Shown here: piece by piece, positions 1 to 10,032 of the stretch | Position numbering within the stretch: the first letter of the stretch is position 1 | Layout: each line of letters begins with the position of its first letter | Origin: Bacteroidota bacterium | GTDB taxonomy: Bacteria; Bacteroidota; Bacteroidia; AKYH767-A; OLB10 | Assembly (NCBI GenBank): GCA_016722525.1 | Contig: JADKJB010000022.1 | Span: 1 to 40,672 of the forward strand | DNA length: 40,672 bases | Direction of reading: 5' to 3' | Notes under the pieces: generated by a model | Database searches by the model: none | Told to the model about the DNA's origin: nothing | The model's input: only the letters and a program-made list of their open reading frames with translations | Program-made: the position numbers and the translations under genes

Positions 1-1728
1 ATGATTGTGAGACAATATTAATAACGCACGAAACGGTAGGATATGCGGTAATTTCATCGTGAATCGGTTCTTCACCTGTTCTTAGTTTGTTGCGGTAGCG
101 AAAGTCTGAGTCAGGGAACCGGATATTGGATACCTTCAGCGCATATAACTCTTCACCATGTGTGCCATCATCAGCCTTAAAATAAAGGTAATTGCCTGCA
201 ACGTTCAACTTGTCGGGATAACTGCCTCCTGATGGATTTATTTTCAGCCACTTTAACAGTTCCGGCAATGGTGCCATTTGACTTCCATAATTCAAAATTG
301 CTTGAATTATCACAGACTAAAAAATAAAACAATCATCGGCGCGGTGGTATTCCACCCGGATCACCAGCCTCCGTTAGGCCCACCGGGTTAAGGTCCTTCA
401 CCAGCACAGTTCCTGCGGCGCTTCGTCTGCCTTCCTAAATTCTTTACCATTAATATTGTTGGCATTAAGATACGCAGAATTATTGGCTGTTAAAGAAAAT
501 CAGGAGAGCTTGGTATTACCACTCCAAATATCTTTAAGAATATAGGTTCCTGCTGATGCGCCGTCAGAAATCCAAGGCTCTTCATTTTAAGGTGTTGTGT
601 GTGGCCAAGCATCATTTTATTATTGAATGGATAAAAACTATATGGTTTGATGAGCCAGTTCCTGTTCTGATATCTTTAAGCATGGTTGTTCTTATTACTA
701 CCATCCGTAATCCATATCTCTTCACCGTGTGTTGAATCATTTTGCAAAAAAAGTAGGTTGTTATACTTCGTAAATTCGAATGCGCGCGAAGTGCTATATC
801 AGGATATATATCTTTCAGAAGAAAGGTTCCGGCAACTGTTCCGTCAGTTGCATGGGGTTCTTCACCCGTTGAAACTTGCTTTGGCCTATAAACACAATCT
901 TACCGTTTATTTCAATACACCTTGGATTTGATGCATAATCACCGGTTAACCTGAATGTACCGTGGTTCCATCGCTCACCCATAATCGGGTCCTGATGCAT
1001 CGCTCACGCAATAAAATAAAGGTTGCCATTCGCTACTTTGGAATATTCAGGTGACGGCATACGATGCAAAACTTTTTACGATGAGTAATGCCTGCAACGG
1101 TCGCATCACTTCTCCAAAGTTCATTTGTCCCGTGGAACCCATGCTGCTTGTAAAAAATAGAAAAATCCAGTGGCGGGAAAAAGGTGTCATACCCAGGGTG
1201 TACTGCATGAACCGGGACAAATATCATAACAATAAAAGTATTACTGTGCCATCTATTTCTCCATAGTTCATTCCATTCATTGAATCGGTGGCTCTGAAAT
1301 GGAGAACATTATTAAACAATTGGAATTTTAGAGTTAAGAACCAGCTGCTCACGGATTTATATCATGAATATTGTTGTTCCCGGAACAGTACCATCTATCT
1401 GCCAAATTTCAGTTCCTTCATTTAAGGTTCTGCACGAAACAACACTCTGTTACCATATTTGACATGAAGATTGCATGATGATGATACCGGACCGGGTTTT
1501 ATATCTTTCAGAATTAAAGTCGTTGCCGGGTACCGCTGCTCACCCATGGCTCCAATCCATGCTGAAGTTTCTGCAACAGCTTATTTTATTCCCCGCTGAT
1601 CGGAACAAATGTCTCAAAAAGGTGCCTGATGTTCCTGCCGTAAAATCTTTAAGAAACCTGCCGGCGTTTGACCAATGGAATATTGTGACTTAATAAAATC
1701 AGCAAAACAAATGTAATTTTTTCATCAT
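1..1728 (-). pseudogene. ELWxxDGT-repeat T9SS surface protein, decayed, 3' end outside window
   Basis: Read on the minus strand, this stretch contains about ten degenerate ELWxxDGT-xxGT units scattered over all three frames. Examples are ELWKSNGTIAGT near 270, EPWISDGASAGT near 560, GEEIWITDG near 710, ELWRSDATVAG near 1120, EIWQIDGTVPGTT near 1400 and EPWVSSGT near 1535. Near 10-60 the translation DEITAYPTVS matches the start of the T9SS sorting domain of the paralogue at 5239 (ENITVHPTVS), so the C-terminus lies just beyond position 1. A signal-peptide-like start (ATG at 1725 or 1728, then LLILLS in a shifted frame) marks the N-terminus. No open frame exceeds about 65 codons of real sequence, so many indels are needed to restore it. 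Family knowledge: ELWxxDGT proteins are secreted surface proteins of unknown role. The paralogy is seen; secretion is inferred. Confidence 0.7.
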
Positions 1729-2151
1729 GAATGCAGTATTACAGCAAGAACCTGTGATCGATCTATTTTAATCAGTAATTTAATAAATGTTAAAACTGAA
1801 TTGGTTAAAACAAATATAACATCCATTGATACACTTACAAATAATCAGACAAATGAACCCAGGTGAATTAATGATAAAAATATCATATGAACTAACAAAA
1901 TCATTCAGTTAGGCAAAAGGAAGACTCAAATTGCTGATTTTCGACCCATTACTGACCGAGACCTATTAGACATTCATCAACAGTATGTTTGAGGGTTTCA
2001 TGGTAGTAAGCTTACACATTCGCTTTTTAATTTTAAGGAAATTCCGGGTATTCGGAGCTGGGTATGGATTGACCGGTCCATTTAGCCTATGATGAGGAGA
2101 AAAGACACCTTGACTATACGCATTAAATTGCGTAGAATAACTTGCCAAAAT
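1729..2151. other. Intergenic stretch with no gene seen
   Basis: About 420 bases between the ELW-repeat remnant and the DUF7619-like remnant. It is AT-rich, has stop codons in all frames, and no convincing start or protein similarity could be read. It should hold the promoter of the minus-strand ELW gene next to 1728, but no clear TTTG/TAnnTTTG pair was identified. Confidence 0.5.
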
Positions 2152-2173
2152 AAAAAAGCCCTCAAGTGAGAGC
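2152..2173 (-). terminator. Rho-independent terminator of the DUF7619-like gene
   Basis: On the minus strand GCTCTC-ACTT-GAGGGC forms a 6-bp stem with one G-U pair, followed directly by a run of T. It sits downstream of the T9SS end of the gene at 2213-4682 and supports the direction and end of that gene. Confidence 0.65.
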
Positions 2174-2212
2174 TGTTTTGGTCAGTATGGAGCTAGCAGA
2201 TATTTTATTGTA

Positions 2213-4682
2213 TCACCAGGTTTTTACAGTTCGGGATAACGCAGTTTTACCTGCGCCCGAAATACCGCAACAACGCAAACTCCGTTTGGAAAAATTCCCA
2301 TATCAGCAAGCGGGGATCACGCTCTCCGGCAGTTACATTTTTATTTTCTGCATGACAATTCTGCCCATCTTATCGGTCAATTGGATTTCCCGGATCTCCT
2401 TTCATTACTGTTGAAGAATTATCCAGGTATATCCACTTGCTGGTGATATTGGGATATATTTTGCATAATTTTCAGCCAGTTCACCAAGTGAAATAAACAG
2501 TTCAATCTTCACTGCTGTTTCATTGAAGAAGTAGGTATCGGATCCACGTCAAAAAATGGCTGCATATTTAATGGAATCGCCTAACGACCGGACTTGCCGT
2601 CGAAGCTGATTCGAGCACAAACCACTGCTACCCGCTGGATTGAAAACGCTGTCGAGCAATTGGAGCAATATCCATCCTGACAACCAGCAAACGATTTGCA
2701 TCAGGGTGAGGTTATAAGAATGGCTCGCACTATAACATCCAAGTAGCCAGATCAGTAACGGTGACAGCGTATCTGCAATAATTACCCGATAGAGTGATAT
2801 CGTTCCCGATATTTTTGAAATTGAATCGTATAATCCAGCCATTGCCCGGCAGCAACCTGTAAGGTGTAATCGAACCATTTGGCTCAACCGTTTTCATATT
2901 CGGATCGTGCACTAAAACTGAAACCAGCGTATCGCTGTTATCAGAGCAATATCTCCGATAAGTGGGTAAGCAAATGCGGTAAGTATAGCAAAGGCACACT
3001 AGATATGGTTGTATTCACAGCAGGTGAATATTCACCGTCTTCTCTTCAAAGGGCGCAAGTTTACCCAAGTCCAGTAATAATTTCACATTGGTGGAGTCGG
3101 CGGCTGGTAAAACAGATCTACCGAAAATGCCGGGTCAAAAATAAACCATTGCTGCATCTGCACTGTCAATTGATCGGTTGATGCAGGTTATATCGCACGT
3201 GCGTAGTAGCCAGCCCACCAGGTGAGGTAATTTCAACAGCAAGGTCAATATATAAGCACTGTTAGGTACCATCCAGGAAATGGTTGTGCGTCATCGATTG
3301 GGTTGACAGATGACAATGCAGCCTGATGCGATCCCGGATTGGAGGAAATCAATGAAGGAAAAGGAATTAATGGAGCCAATAAATAGTTAACTTTACACCG
3401 TACCCGGCATAATAACCAGTTTGATCTGAGATACCGTAATTACTTCCGGGAGTTCTAATTACCAACCTGGTCTTTAATGCAGGATCACCCGGATCCTGTA
3501 TGCCATTCAAATTGTAATCGCGATAAATTGTTCCCGAATATTTATGATAATCGAACCCGGTTTGAGGAATTCTTTCAATCCGGTATCGGGATGCATAAAA
3601 ATCACTGTATCCTGAAGAAAAGTCTTGTGCAACGTTTATACCCAGGTCAAAGTCAGTATAACCTTCATATCCCCCTGAGATTATTAAGTGATAATTTTTG
3701 TCAAGTAAAAGATTATTGATATAGTAATCAGTTCCCATACTCTCAAGAGGAAGTATGAATTGATTTTTCCGTTCTGGTCCAAAGTAGGCTATAAACGCAT
3801 CCTGATTTCCTACCGAATTAATTCCCTGCATGGAAATATTCGGATCAGTAAGAATGGAATCTGTAAAGTGACCAGCAATATAAAAATTATCAAATTCATC
3901 AACTAAAATTTTCAACGGGCGTTCAGTGTAATATCCTCCAAATTTTTTCGCATAAATGAAAATTCCGGAACTATCAAAAGAAAATAGCACATCATGGCCA
4001 AAGAATGGTATGCTGAATGACATTTCCCACGTTATCCAGCCAAACAAAAACAGAATACCAGTTTGAAAGTGGATTGCCGTTTAACTGGGTGCCATCGTAA
4101 AATATGTTGCCTTTGCTGATCATTGCCAGACATCCACGGCCCTCCTCATCCAGGTAGGAAGGAACTATGAGGTTGTTACCCGTGCTTCCTGTAAAGGGGT
4201 TTCATAAGTACGATCCCCATTCAGATCATAGCGCGCCAGAATGTATTTCCACCTGCAACCGATGGTGGCGCGTAAAATTCCCGGTCCCGGATCAAAATCT
4301 ACAGTTTCATCATAATCGCCAATTATATTATGTTTCCATACCTGTGAGGCTTGAGTTTCCAGAACCTTAAGTCACCGGTAGAAACAGTACATTCGATCTT
4401 CTTTGCAAACTGCAAAACACCATTTGTATCAAGCTTTATCAAGGCAAATGCTGTATTCGTGTGTGTAATCAGGAATTGACCTGGCCCCGGATCAACATCC
4501 ACAACAATATCCGAAAGTTTCAATAAATAAAATGAATTACCCACACTATCGACTCCGGCGGCATAACAAGTTTCACTGTAAGGTGATTTTATGGCGGCAT
4601 GCCATTTATAGGCCAGTTGGGCATACCCTTCGTGAAAAAAGGTGATAATCATTAAAAAGGGAAATAAAAGTTTTATTCTCAT
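2213..4682 (-). pseudogene. T9SS surface protein with SdrD-B-like and DUF7619-like domains, frameshifted
   Basis: The start at 4682 gives a clean signal peptide (MRIKLLFPFLMIITFFHEGYA, cleavage after the last A) followed by beta-propeller-like text (AGVDSVGNSFYLL, KLDTNGVLQFAKK). This is open to 4323. A second long open piece (4047-3367) continues the repeats (FDSSGIFIYAKKFGG, VDEFDNFYIAGHF) and ends in an SdrD-B-like segment, GTIYRDYNLNGIQDPGDP. Pieces between about 3000 and 2550 carry DUF7619 signatures: EPNGSITPYRLLPGNGW, FNFKNIGNDITL, IIADTLSPLL, ASHSYNL and DSIKYAAIF. A sorting-domain-like end follows (EIREIQLTDKMGRIVMQK, MGIFPNGV), with a plausible stop near 2213. Many frame changes separate these pieces. 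The architecture follows known Bacteroidota adhesin-like surface proteins; the ligand is unknown. Either a pseudogene or a badly sequenced intact gene. Confidence 0.65.
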
Positions 4683-5037
4683 GGCATAAATGTAAACATT
4701 TACAGTAAACTTAATATACTTCTCACAAGGTCGTTCATAATAATCTTTGAGTTGCTTGATCGCTAATGTGTGCTTAGTTGTTTTGCCATGAACGACTCGT
4801 TTTACTTTTCATCCAGCATTATGTGGAAGTATTTTGATGTTGGAATTGTTTTAGCGAATATCTGGCTTCTTCAAGTATTGCTCAGGTTATCTTGAATTCC
4901 GGATTTGCAATATACAAAAATGGAATCAGATTCCAGAATGTATATTTATACAAAAATGGAATTGGGCATGTCCTTATTCTTGCGGACTGGATGATTACCA
5001 TTTTCAACTCGAACTTACATCTAAATTTTTCTAAAGT
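4683..5037. other. Intergenic stretch with short repeats
   Basis: About 350 bases between convergently separated minus-strand genes, with no supportable gene. Near 4691-4704 there are TGTAAA/TTTACA arms around a 2-nt centre, close to the start of the gene at 4682. A 16-base direct repeat (tatacaaaaatggaat) occurs twice around 4910-4965 with a GGAATcagATTCC inverted repeat between. None of these can be assigned a function. Confidence 0.4.
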
Positions 5038-5062
5038 AAAAAGGAGAGCAAAATTGCTCTCC
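5038..5062 (-). terminator. Rho-independent terminator of the ELW-repeat gene
   Basis: Minus strand GGAGAGC-AATTTT-GCTCTCC is a perfect 7-bp stem followed by T5. It lies about 175 bases beyond the stop codon of the gene ending at 5239. Confidence 0.75.
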
Positions 5063-5238
5063 TACATGTAAGGTACAAACTGGCTTCGTTAGCTCTTCAT
5101 TATCAGTATTTTATAAAGATTCAGGCTACTTATTTATTCATTCTGGCTAGCATTTCGGGGAATCGGGTTGATTTGGGCTATTCGAATGGAAAACCTGGAC
5201 AAATGTTTGGAAGGTGTTAATGGAAATGGACCTATTCG

Positions 5239-7185
5239 TTATATTTTTAGAATTTTAAATACATATATCTTTTCTGATGAATGAATAGTTACCATATAAA
5301 CCCCATTACTGTAATCTGAAATATTTATTTCATTTGAATCATAATGGCTCTCCATAATTTCCTTTGACAAAATAATTTGTCCCGTTATATTTGTTACCCT
5401 GATCAAAAGTTTTTCATTTGATGAGGATGTTAAGTTTAAGGAGTAAATACCTTCTGATACAGTTGGATGAACGGTAATGTTTTCATTTTGTTCATCATTT
5501 AATTTTTGTTGCGAAGGTAAAAGTGGTATTGGGAGTGTATTGGAAATTTTGGCAGCGTACAACTCATCTCCATGTGTGGAATCATTAGCTACAAAATATA
5601 AGTAATCGCCTGAAACGTTAAAATTATGCGGGTTACTTCCGCCATTACCCGGATAGATTTCCGCTAATTTTATTGTTCCTGCGACAGTTCCGTTTGATTT
5701 CCATAACTCCTGGTTAAATTGAGAAATATCAATAGCCGGGAAATAATATATTCCATTTACCGTGATTCCTTCACCGCAACAACCGGAAACTGAACCCGGG
5801 TTAATATCCTTGACAAGAACTGTTCCTGCAGTTGTACCGTCTGTTTTCCATAATTCTGTACCATTGGTATTATTGTTTGCTTTTAAATACAGCTTATTGC
5901 TAACATTAGATAAAAAAAATGGAGCACCAGACGAACTGCCGCTATAAACATCCGTGAGCATAAATGTACCTGTCACTGTTCCGTCAGAAACCCAGGGTTC
6001 AGTCCCATTTATTCCATCATCAGCATCTACACACACTTTGTTGTTGAATGGATAAAAACTTCCACTATTCGATGAAATAGTCCCGGTTCTGATATCTTTT
6101 ACCATTGATGTACCTGATATGGTACCGTCTGTTGTCCATAATTCAACACCGTGTGTAGAATCATTTGCTGAAAAATACAGCGGTTATTACATTTTATAAA
6201 ATAATATGGAACTGAAGGGTTTTGTCCAGGATTGATATCTTTCAGTTGATAAGTTCCGTTTACTGTCCCATTTGTTACATAAGGCTCATAACCAGTTAAA
6301 GGTTCATAACCTGAAAATATAACATTACCATTTAATTCAACGGGATATGGATTCCCAACACCATAGTTAATGCCGGGAAAAATATCCTTCAACAAGAATG
6401 TGCCAGTGTTGGTTCCGTCGCTTACCCAATATTCTTGTCCTGTTATACCATCGTCTGCTACAAAAACAATTTACCATTAACAACAATTGACAGCTCAGGA
6501 ATTGTATTGCCCGAAGCAAAACTCTTAACCATAACGGTGCCTGTACCGGTGCCATCACTCTTCCATAAATCATAGCTTGCAGATCCCGAACTGCTGGCAA
6601 AAAATAAAAAAGCCATTTGCTGGAAACAACAAATCGCTTCCATAACCGGGCATACCGCTGCAGGCACCGGGGCAAATATCTTTAAGAATGAAAGTACCAG
6701 TCGGTGTTCCATTTGATCTCCACAATTCCTGTCCTTTTGACAAATTTGCTACGGTGAAATAAACAACATTATTAAATTGTTGCACAGTTTGCAAATTTGA
6801 ACTTAATGATCCCGGTTCAATGTCTTTTAATAGCGTTGTACCTGCCAAAGTACCATCGGAGATCCATAATTCTCTTCCGTTAGTTCCATTGTTAGCGGTG
6901 AATAACACCTTATTTCCAAATTTAAAAAAATCATTTGGTGATGATGAAGTGGTGGTATTAATATCTTTTAAAATAACTGTAGATGACGGAGTGCCATTAC
7001 TTACCCATAGCTCTTTTCCATATTGTGGAGTTTGCGCTTCGAAAATTATTTTATTCCCTGTAAGAGGAATAATTGCTGCAAAATTAGAACCAGCTGTCCT
7101 GGTATAAAATCATTCAATAAAACGGGAGTTTGACCTACTGCATGCTGACAAAATAAAACCAGGCAGAACGAAAATAACTTTTCAT
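5239..7185 (-). pseudogene. ELWxxDGT-repeat protein with T9SS sorting domain, interrupted by frameshifts
   Basis: Second, better preserved copy of the gene at 1-1728. It can be read as one protein of roughly 640 residues. The order is a signal peptide (LFSFCLVLFCQHAVGQ, frame restored by one A in the A4 run after the ATG at 7185), about ten ELWxxDGTxxGT units, and a C-terminal sorting domain. Units seen in order are ELWVSNGT, ELWISDGT, ELWRSNGT, DLWKSDGT, EYWVSDGT, EPYVTNGT, ELWTTDGT, EPWVSDGT, ELWKTDGT and ELWKSNGT, each followed by K/A-D/E-I-x-PG. The sorting domain (ENITVHPTVSEGIYSL ... YSNGVYMVTI ... KILKI) suggests export by T9SS and surface anchoring. The largest open piece is 5239-6105 (288 residues). 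Other pieces lie at 6099-6395, 6458-6712 and 6570-6908. Breaks occur near 7183, 7100, 6605, 6470 and 6190. Substrate or partner unknown. Confidence 0.75.
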
Positions 7186-7313
7186 GGTAGTCATTTTAAA
7201 ATATAGTGTTTAATACAAAAATAAGTAAATTATTAATTCTAAAAAAAACTGTTGCAAATTGGTGTTCCTTTCCTAAAAGTGGAAATATGTTTAAGATATT
7301 TCTCCTAAAAATT

Positions 7314-7353
7314 AAAAAGCTCGCCTTCGTTCTGCTTTCTCAGAACTTCGGCG
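7314..7353 (-). terminator. Terminator-like hairpin, copy 1
   Basis: On the minus strand CGCC-gaa-GTTCTG-agaaag-CAGAAC-gaa-GGCG forms a long two-part stem followed by agcTTTTT. It shares the outer GCTCGCC and inner TTCTG/CAGAA blocks with the hairpin at 7515-7558, so the two look like duplicated copies of one terminator. Confidence 0.6.
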
Positions 7354-7514
7354 ATTAAGACTCTCCGAAACCAGGAAACGCTTTAGAAATGTTTCCTATT
7401 AACAATAATTTACTAATCCAGGATTTGTTAAGAATTTAGCTCCTTAATTGCGGTCATTGACCGCCGAAGCTTGACGAAAAGGAGAAGAAGTTCCAATTAT
7501 TCTTCTCAACTCAT

Positions 7515-7558
7515 AAAAAAGCTCGCCTATATTCTGCTAATGCAGAACATCGGCGAGC
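7515..7558 (-). terminator. Terminator hairpin, copy 2, next to tRNA 3' relic
   Basis: Minus strand GCTCGCC-gat-GTTCTGC-atta-GCAGAAt-ata-GGCGAGC followed by T6. It lies directly downstream (minus-strand sense) of the tRNA 3'-end fragment at 7563-7578, where a tRNA terminator would be expected. Confidence 0.7.
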
Positions 7559-7562
7559 GATG

Positions 7563-7578
7563 GCGGTCCGGACGGGAC
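7563..7578 (-). repeat. tRNA 3'-end fragment, putative attachment site copy 1
   Basis: The 16 bases GCGGTCCGGACGGGAC are identical to 9173-9188. On the minus strand they read GTCCCGTCCGGACCGC, which fits the 3' half of the T-stem plus the acceptor strand and end of a tRNA whose 5' end would be GGTCCGG, as in tRNA-Asp of this phylum. The rest of the tRNA is absent. The likely origin is integration of an element at a tRNA 3' end. Confidence 0.55.
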
Positions 7579-7715
7579 AAATATCTAATTGATATACAAT
7601 AATTTACAATGCATTATAGCTGACCGTTATACTATTCGGGTGCTGTTTCTGATTCCTGCATATGAGGCTATCTTAAGAACTCTGCTTATCTTTACTCCAA
7701 CAATACTTACAAAAT

Positions 7716-9013
7716 ATGTCCTGCAAGCACTTCTTTGTCCTAACTTTATTATTGTTTTTTATTACTGGTAAGGAAATTCCCAATCGGTTTCCATTGCTGT
7801 GATGAATGTTCAAGTTAAAAGATATGGTGTACGATTCCGTATTATCATCCATCCTGATTTCCATTCCATCAACGGATCCAGTGAACGGCAATTCAATCGG
7901 TTTTGTCAATCCTGCCTTGCCAGTTTTACAAGCGTGGTATCTGTGGGTGATGAACCCAACCGTTGGCATTAACCGATAACGGTCAGTTTCTGTACTTCGG
8001 TTCCGACAGCAGCGGCACCATCCGAAAAATGGATCTTTTAACCTGTCAATTATTCAAACCATCCAGCTCCATGTCTATGGAAATAGTGGCCAGGCGATCG
8101 CGAAAAATTGCCTGTCAGCCGGGAAACGATTCTGTAATAGCCGTCACAGGAAGGTATCTATTGTCAACCGGAGTACCCGCGGCACGGATTTACAGCAATG
8201 GAATTAAATTAACGGATACTGTCAATAGCATCGATTTCAATATTGATGTAATTCAATTTAAAACTCCCTCTCTTTTATTCGGGTACAACAATCATACAAC
8301 AGGCAGTGAATTCACCACAAAGGATGTAAGCCCTAATGGCATCAGCGTTACCAATTCCATTAATACTGCGTTTTCGAATTCCTTCGGGATCGAATTCACC
8401 ATTCATGGAAATCTTGCTTTGGGTGATGAAGGTAAAACGGTTCATTTATCTCAATCGCCACCCGTTCCGGGGGGATGGTGCAATCCACTTCCAAATATGG
8501 GCTATGGAACGAAGAAGGCCTGTTTTGATCCATACCTCGATTTATTATGCATAGCACGAAGGGTGACTCTACCGGGATCTGATTCCATTTATATCGAACG
8601 ATTCCGCAGGACAACCTACCTGCCTTATGATGTCATTCGCGTACCTACATTCAATTCGGAAGTCAGGAAAATAATTAACTGGGGAGGAGCCGGTAAATAT
8701 GCGATCAGTACGAATGACGGAAAACTAATTATTGTTGACGCAACCCCTACCAGCCTTAACGAAATAAATCAAGCTGAGATAGCCGTATCACCCAATCCCG
8801 GGAATGGAATTTATACCATCCGGTTTCCAGAATATCATAAACATAAAAATGTGCGACTGGAAGTTTATGATTCAAAAAGGGAAACGGATTACAGGTGCCG
8901 ATTTAATGGAAGAAATGTTTACCCTAGATTTATCCGGTTCTTCAAAAGGCTCTTATCTTATAAAAATTAGTACAGAAACAAATTCTTTCAGCTATAAAAT
9001 AATTAAATTCTAA
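7716..9013 (+). pseudogene. Secreted beta-propeller (YVTN-like) protein with T9SS sorting domain, frameshifted
   Basis: The ATG at 7716 gives a signal peptide (MSCKHFFVLTLLLFFITG). In shifted frames the text continues VSIAVMNVQVK, DMVYDSVLSSILISIPS, SIGFVNPA and SFTSVVSVGDEPNR. The long open piece then runs LTDNGQFLYFGSDSSGTIRK (from about 7965), typical of seven-bladed propellers that monitor repeat units, through IVDATPTSL to SPNPGNGIYTIRF. Near 8878 removing one A from an A5 run joins it to KGKRITGADLMEEM, SSKGSYLIKIST and the final YKIIKF, a complete sorting domain ending at 9013. Each break can be repaired by a one- or two-base change, mostly in homopolymers (near 7757, 7816, 7905, 7953 and 8878). 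It is the only plus-strand surface gene in the first 9 kb and lies between the two tRNA relics. Function beyond surface display unknown. Confidence 0.65.
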
Positions 9014-9130
9014 TCGGGGTTTTAAAATTAGTTTACTCAAATTGATTGTACTCCAAATTAAGGAAGAAAAACAGGAATTCGGGTTATTTGGACTGCAAAA
9101 CCTTTATAGTTGGACTAAAATAACCAACAA

Positions 9131-9171
9131 AAAAGCCTTGATATTTGAATATCAAGGCTTTTTTTTTTTTT
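9131..9171. terminator. Strong bidirectional terminator
   Basis: GCCTTGATATT-TG-AATATCAAGGC is a perfect 11-bp inverted repeat with A4-6 on the left and T13 on the right. It can end the plus-strand gene at 9013 and, read on the minus strand, lies just beyond the tRNA 3' relic at 9173, in the position of a tRNA terminator. Confidence 0.85.
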
Positions 9172-9172
9172 A

Positions 9173-9193
9173 GCGGTCCGGACGGGACTCGAA
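9173..9193 (-). repeat. tRNA 3'-end fragment, putative attachment site copy 2 (island end)
   Basis: The minus strand reads TTCGAGTCCCGTCCGGACCGC: T-loop TTCGAGT, 3' T-stem CCCGT, acceptor CCGGACC, then G. This matches the 3' end of a tRNA-Asp-like gene. The 5' T-stem and the remainder are missing, because the sequence to the right diverges. The first 16 bases are a direct repeat of 7563-7578. A tyrosine recombinase starts about 110-140 bases away, so this is best explained as the att site left by an integrated element that extends to the right. Confidence 0.65.
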
Positions 9194-9335
9194 TTCGATA
9201 TGGAATGAATATTTATAACCTTTATATCAATTAATTACATTTTTCATCTCCATTTTTCCTCATTTCGAACATTTTCACACTCATTTCAAAATTTGTTATA
9301 TGTTTGGGGTCCAGGATAAAAGTCCGTCCAAAAAC

Positions 9336-10028
9336 ATGGAAAAAAAGGATATCAAAATCAAGTTCTTTTTGCAAAGCAAATCAAGAACAATTACAAGGAA
9401 TCTAACAAGTAAGGACCGGAACCCTGGGTCCCAGCAATTGGACGTGTACATTTCAATGGGTAAAATTGAAATGATGTCCTATGACGGCAAAAGATGGGAA
9501 AAGCAAGGTAACTATACCGGAAGTGTGCAACTTGGATGGGAAGCCTTTGGAATGCCGGAGAAAGAAAAAACAAAGCTCCAGAATGCTAAAAAAAGACTTG
9601 GAAGATACCGTATTGATAAATCCGGAGCATTAATTGATTACCGACAAATTAAAATGTCCACAGGAATATTTATCCTCCCTGACTGTTGGGACAGTAAACG
9701 ACAACTCGCCACGGGCGTATATGAGCCATTAAATCGAATAATTAATCAATGGCTGCATGTAATCACCTTGACGTATGATGAACTCATCCAAAGGACGGAT
9801 TTCGACTCCACGAAGCTTGTGTCCGAAATAAGGACTCGTATGTCCAAGGGAGTTCCAATTCATTTAACAATTCCGGCGATGGCCTCTCCTATGCAAGTCA
9901 TATCCCATGTTGCCAAATCCATGGATGGAAAGTTGGGTCCAGAGTTAAATAATCCAAATGGTGTACCCACAGACCTCCGACAATTCATTCCATATTATAA
10001 CATTCATAAATTAGATGATAAAAATTAA
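9336..10028 (+). CDS. Tyrosine recombinase, N-terminal (arm-binding) part
   Basis: The start at 9336 (MEKKDIKIKFFLQSKS) is preferred over 9300 because Bacteroidota integrases begin with this basic beta-strand text. STGIFILPDCWDSKRQL near residues 110-125 matches the 'G-I-x-I-x-P-x-x-WD' hallmark of Arm-DNA-binding integrases. The frame ends with TAA at 10026-10028, and the core-binding and catalytic parts follow at once in the +1 frame (10033-10979). The two together would make about 545 residues, longer than the usual 400-450, because the N-terminal half contains an unusual insertion-like stretch (GSVQLGWEAFGMPEKEK). The position beside a tRNA relic fits an island integrase. Interruption could be real or a sequencing indel. 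Confidence 0.6.
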   Translation: MEKKDIKIKFFLQSKSRTITRNLTSKDRNPGSQQLDVYISMGKIEMMSYDGKRWEKQGNYTGSVQLGWEAFGMPEKEKTKLQNAKKRLGRYRIDKSGALIDYRQIKMSTGIFILPDCWDSKRQLATGVYEPLNRIINQWLHVITLTYDELIQRTDFDSTKLVSEIRTRMSKGVPIHLTIPAMASPMQVISHVAKSMDGKLGPELNNPNGVPTDLRQFIPYYNIHKLDDKN

Positions 10029-10032
10029 GTGA

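Larger units (their letters stand above)
7186..7562. other. Intergenic stretch with two related terminator hairpins
   Basis: No gene could be read here. The region upstream of the ELW gene start is followed by two hairpins of nearly the same sequence (7314-7353 and 7515-7558), listed separately. The sequence between them has stops in all frames. Confidence 0.5.

Noticed and set aside
4691..4704. TGTAAA-CA-TTTACA inverted repeat near a start codon
   Set aside because: Only 6-base arms in very AT-rich sequence beside a broken gene; chance is sufficient.
7673..7969. Minus-strand ORF of 98 codons
   Set aside because: It lies opposite the start of the beta-propeller gene, whose signal peptide and propeller text read clearly on the plus strand.
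9173..9193. Complete tRNA gene
   Set aside because: Only the 3' T-stem, T-loop and acceptor strand are present; no D-arm or anticodon arm is readable to the right.
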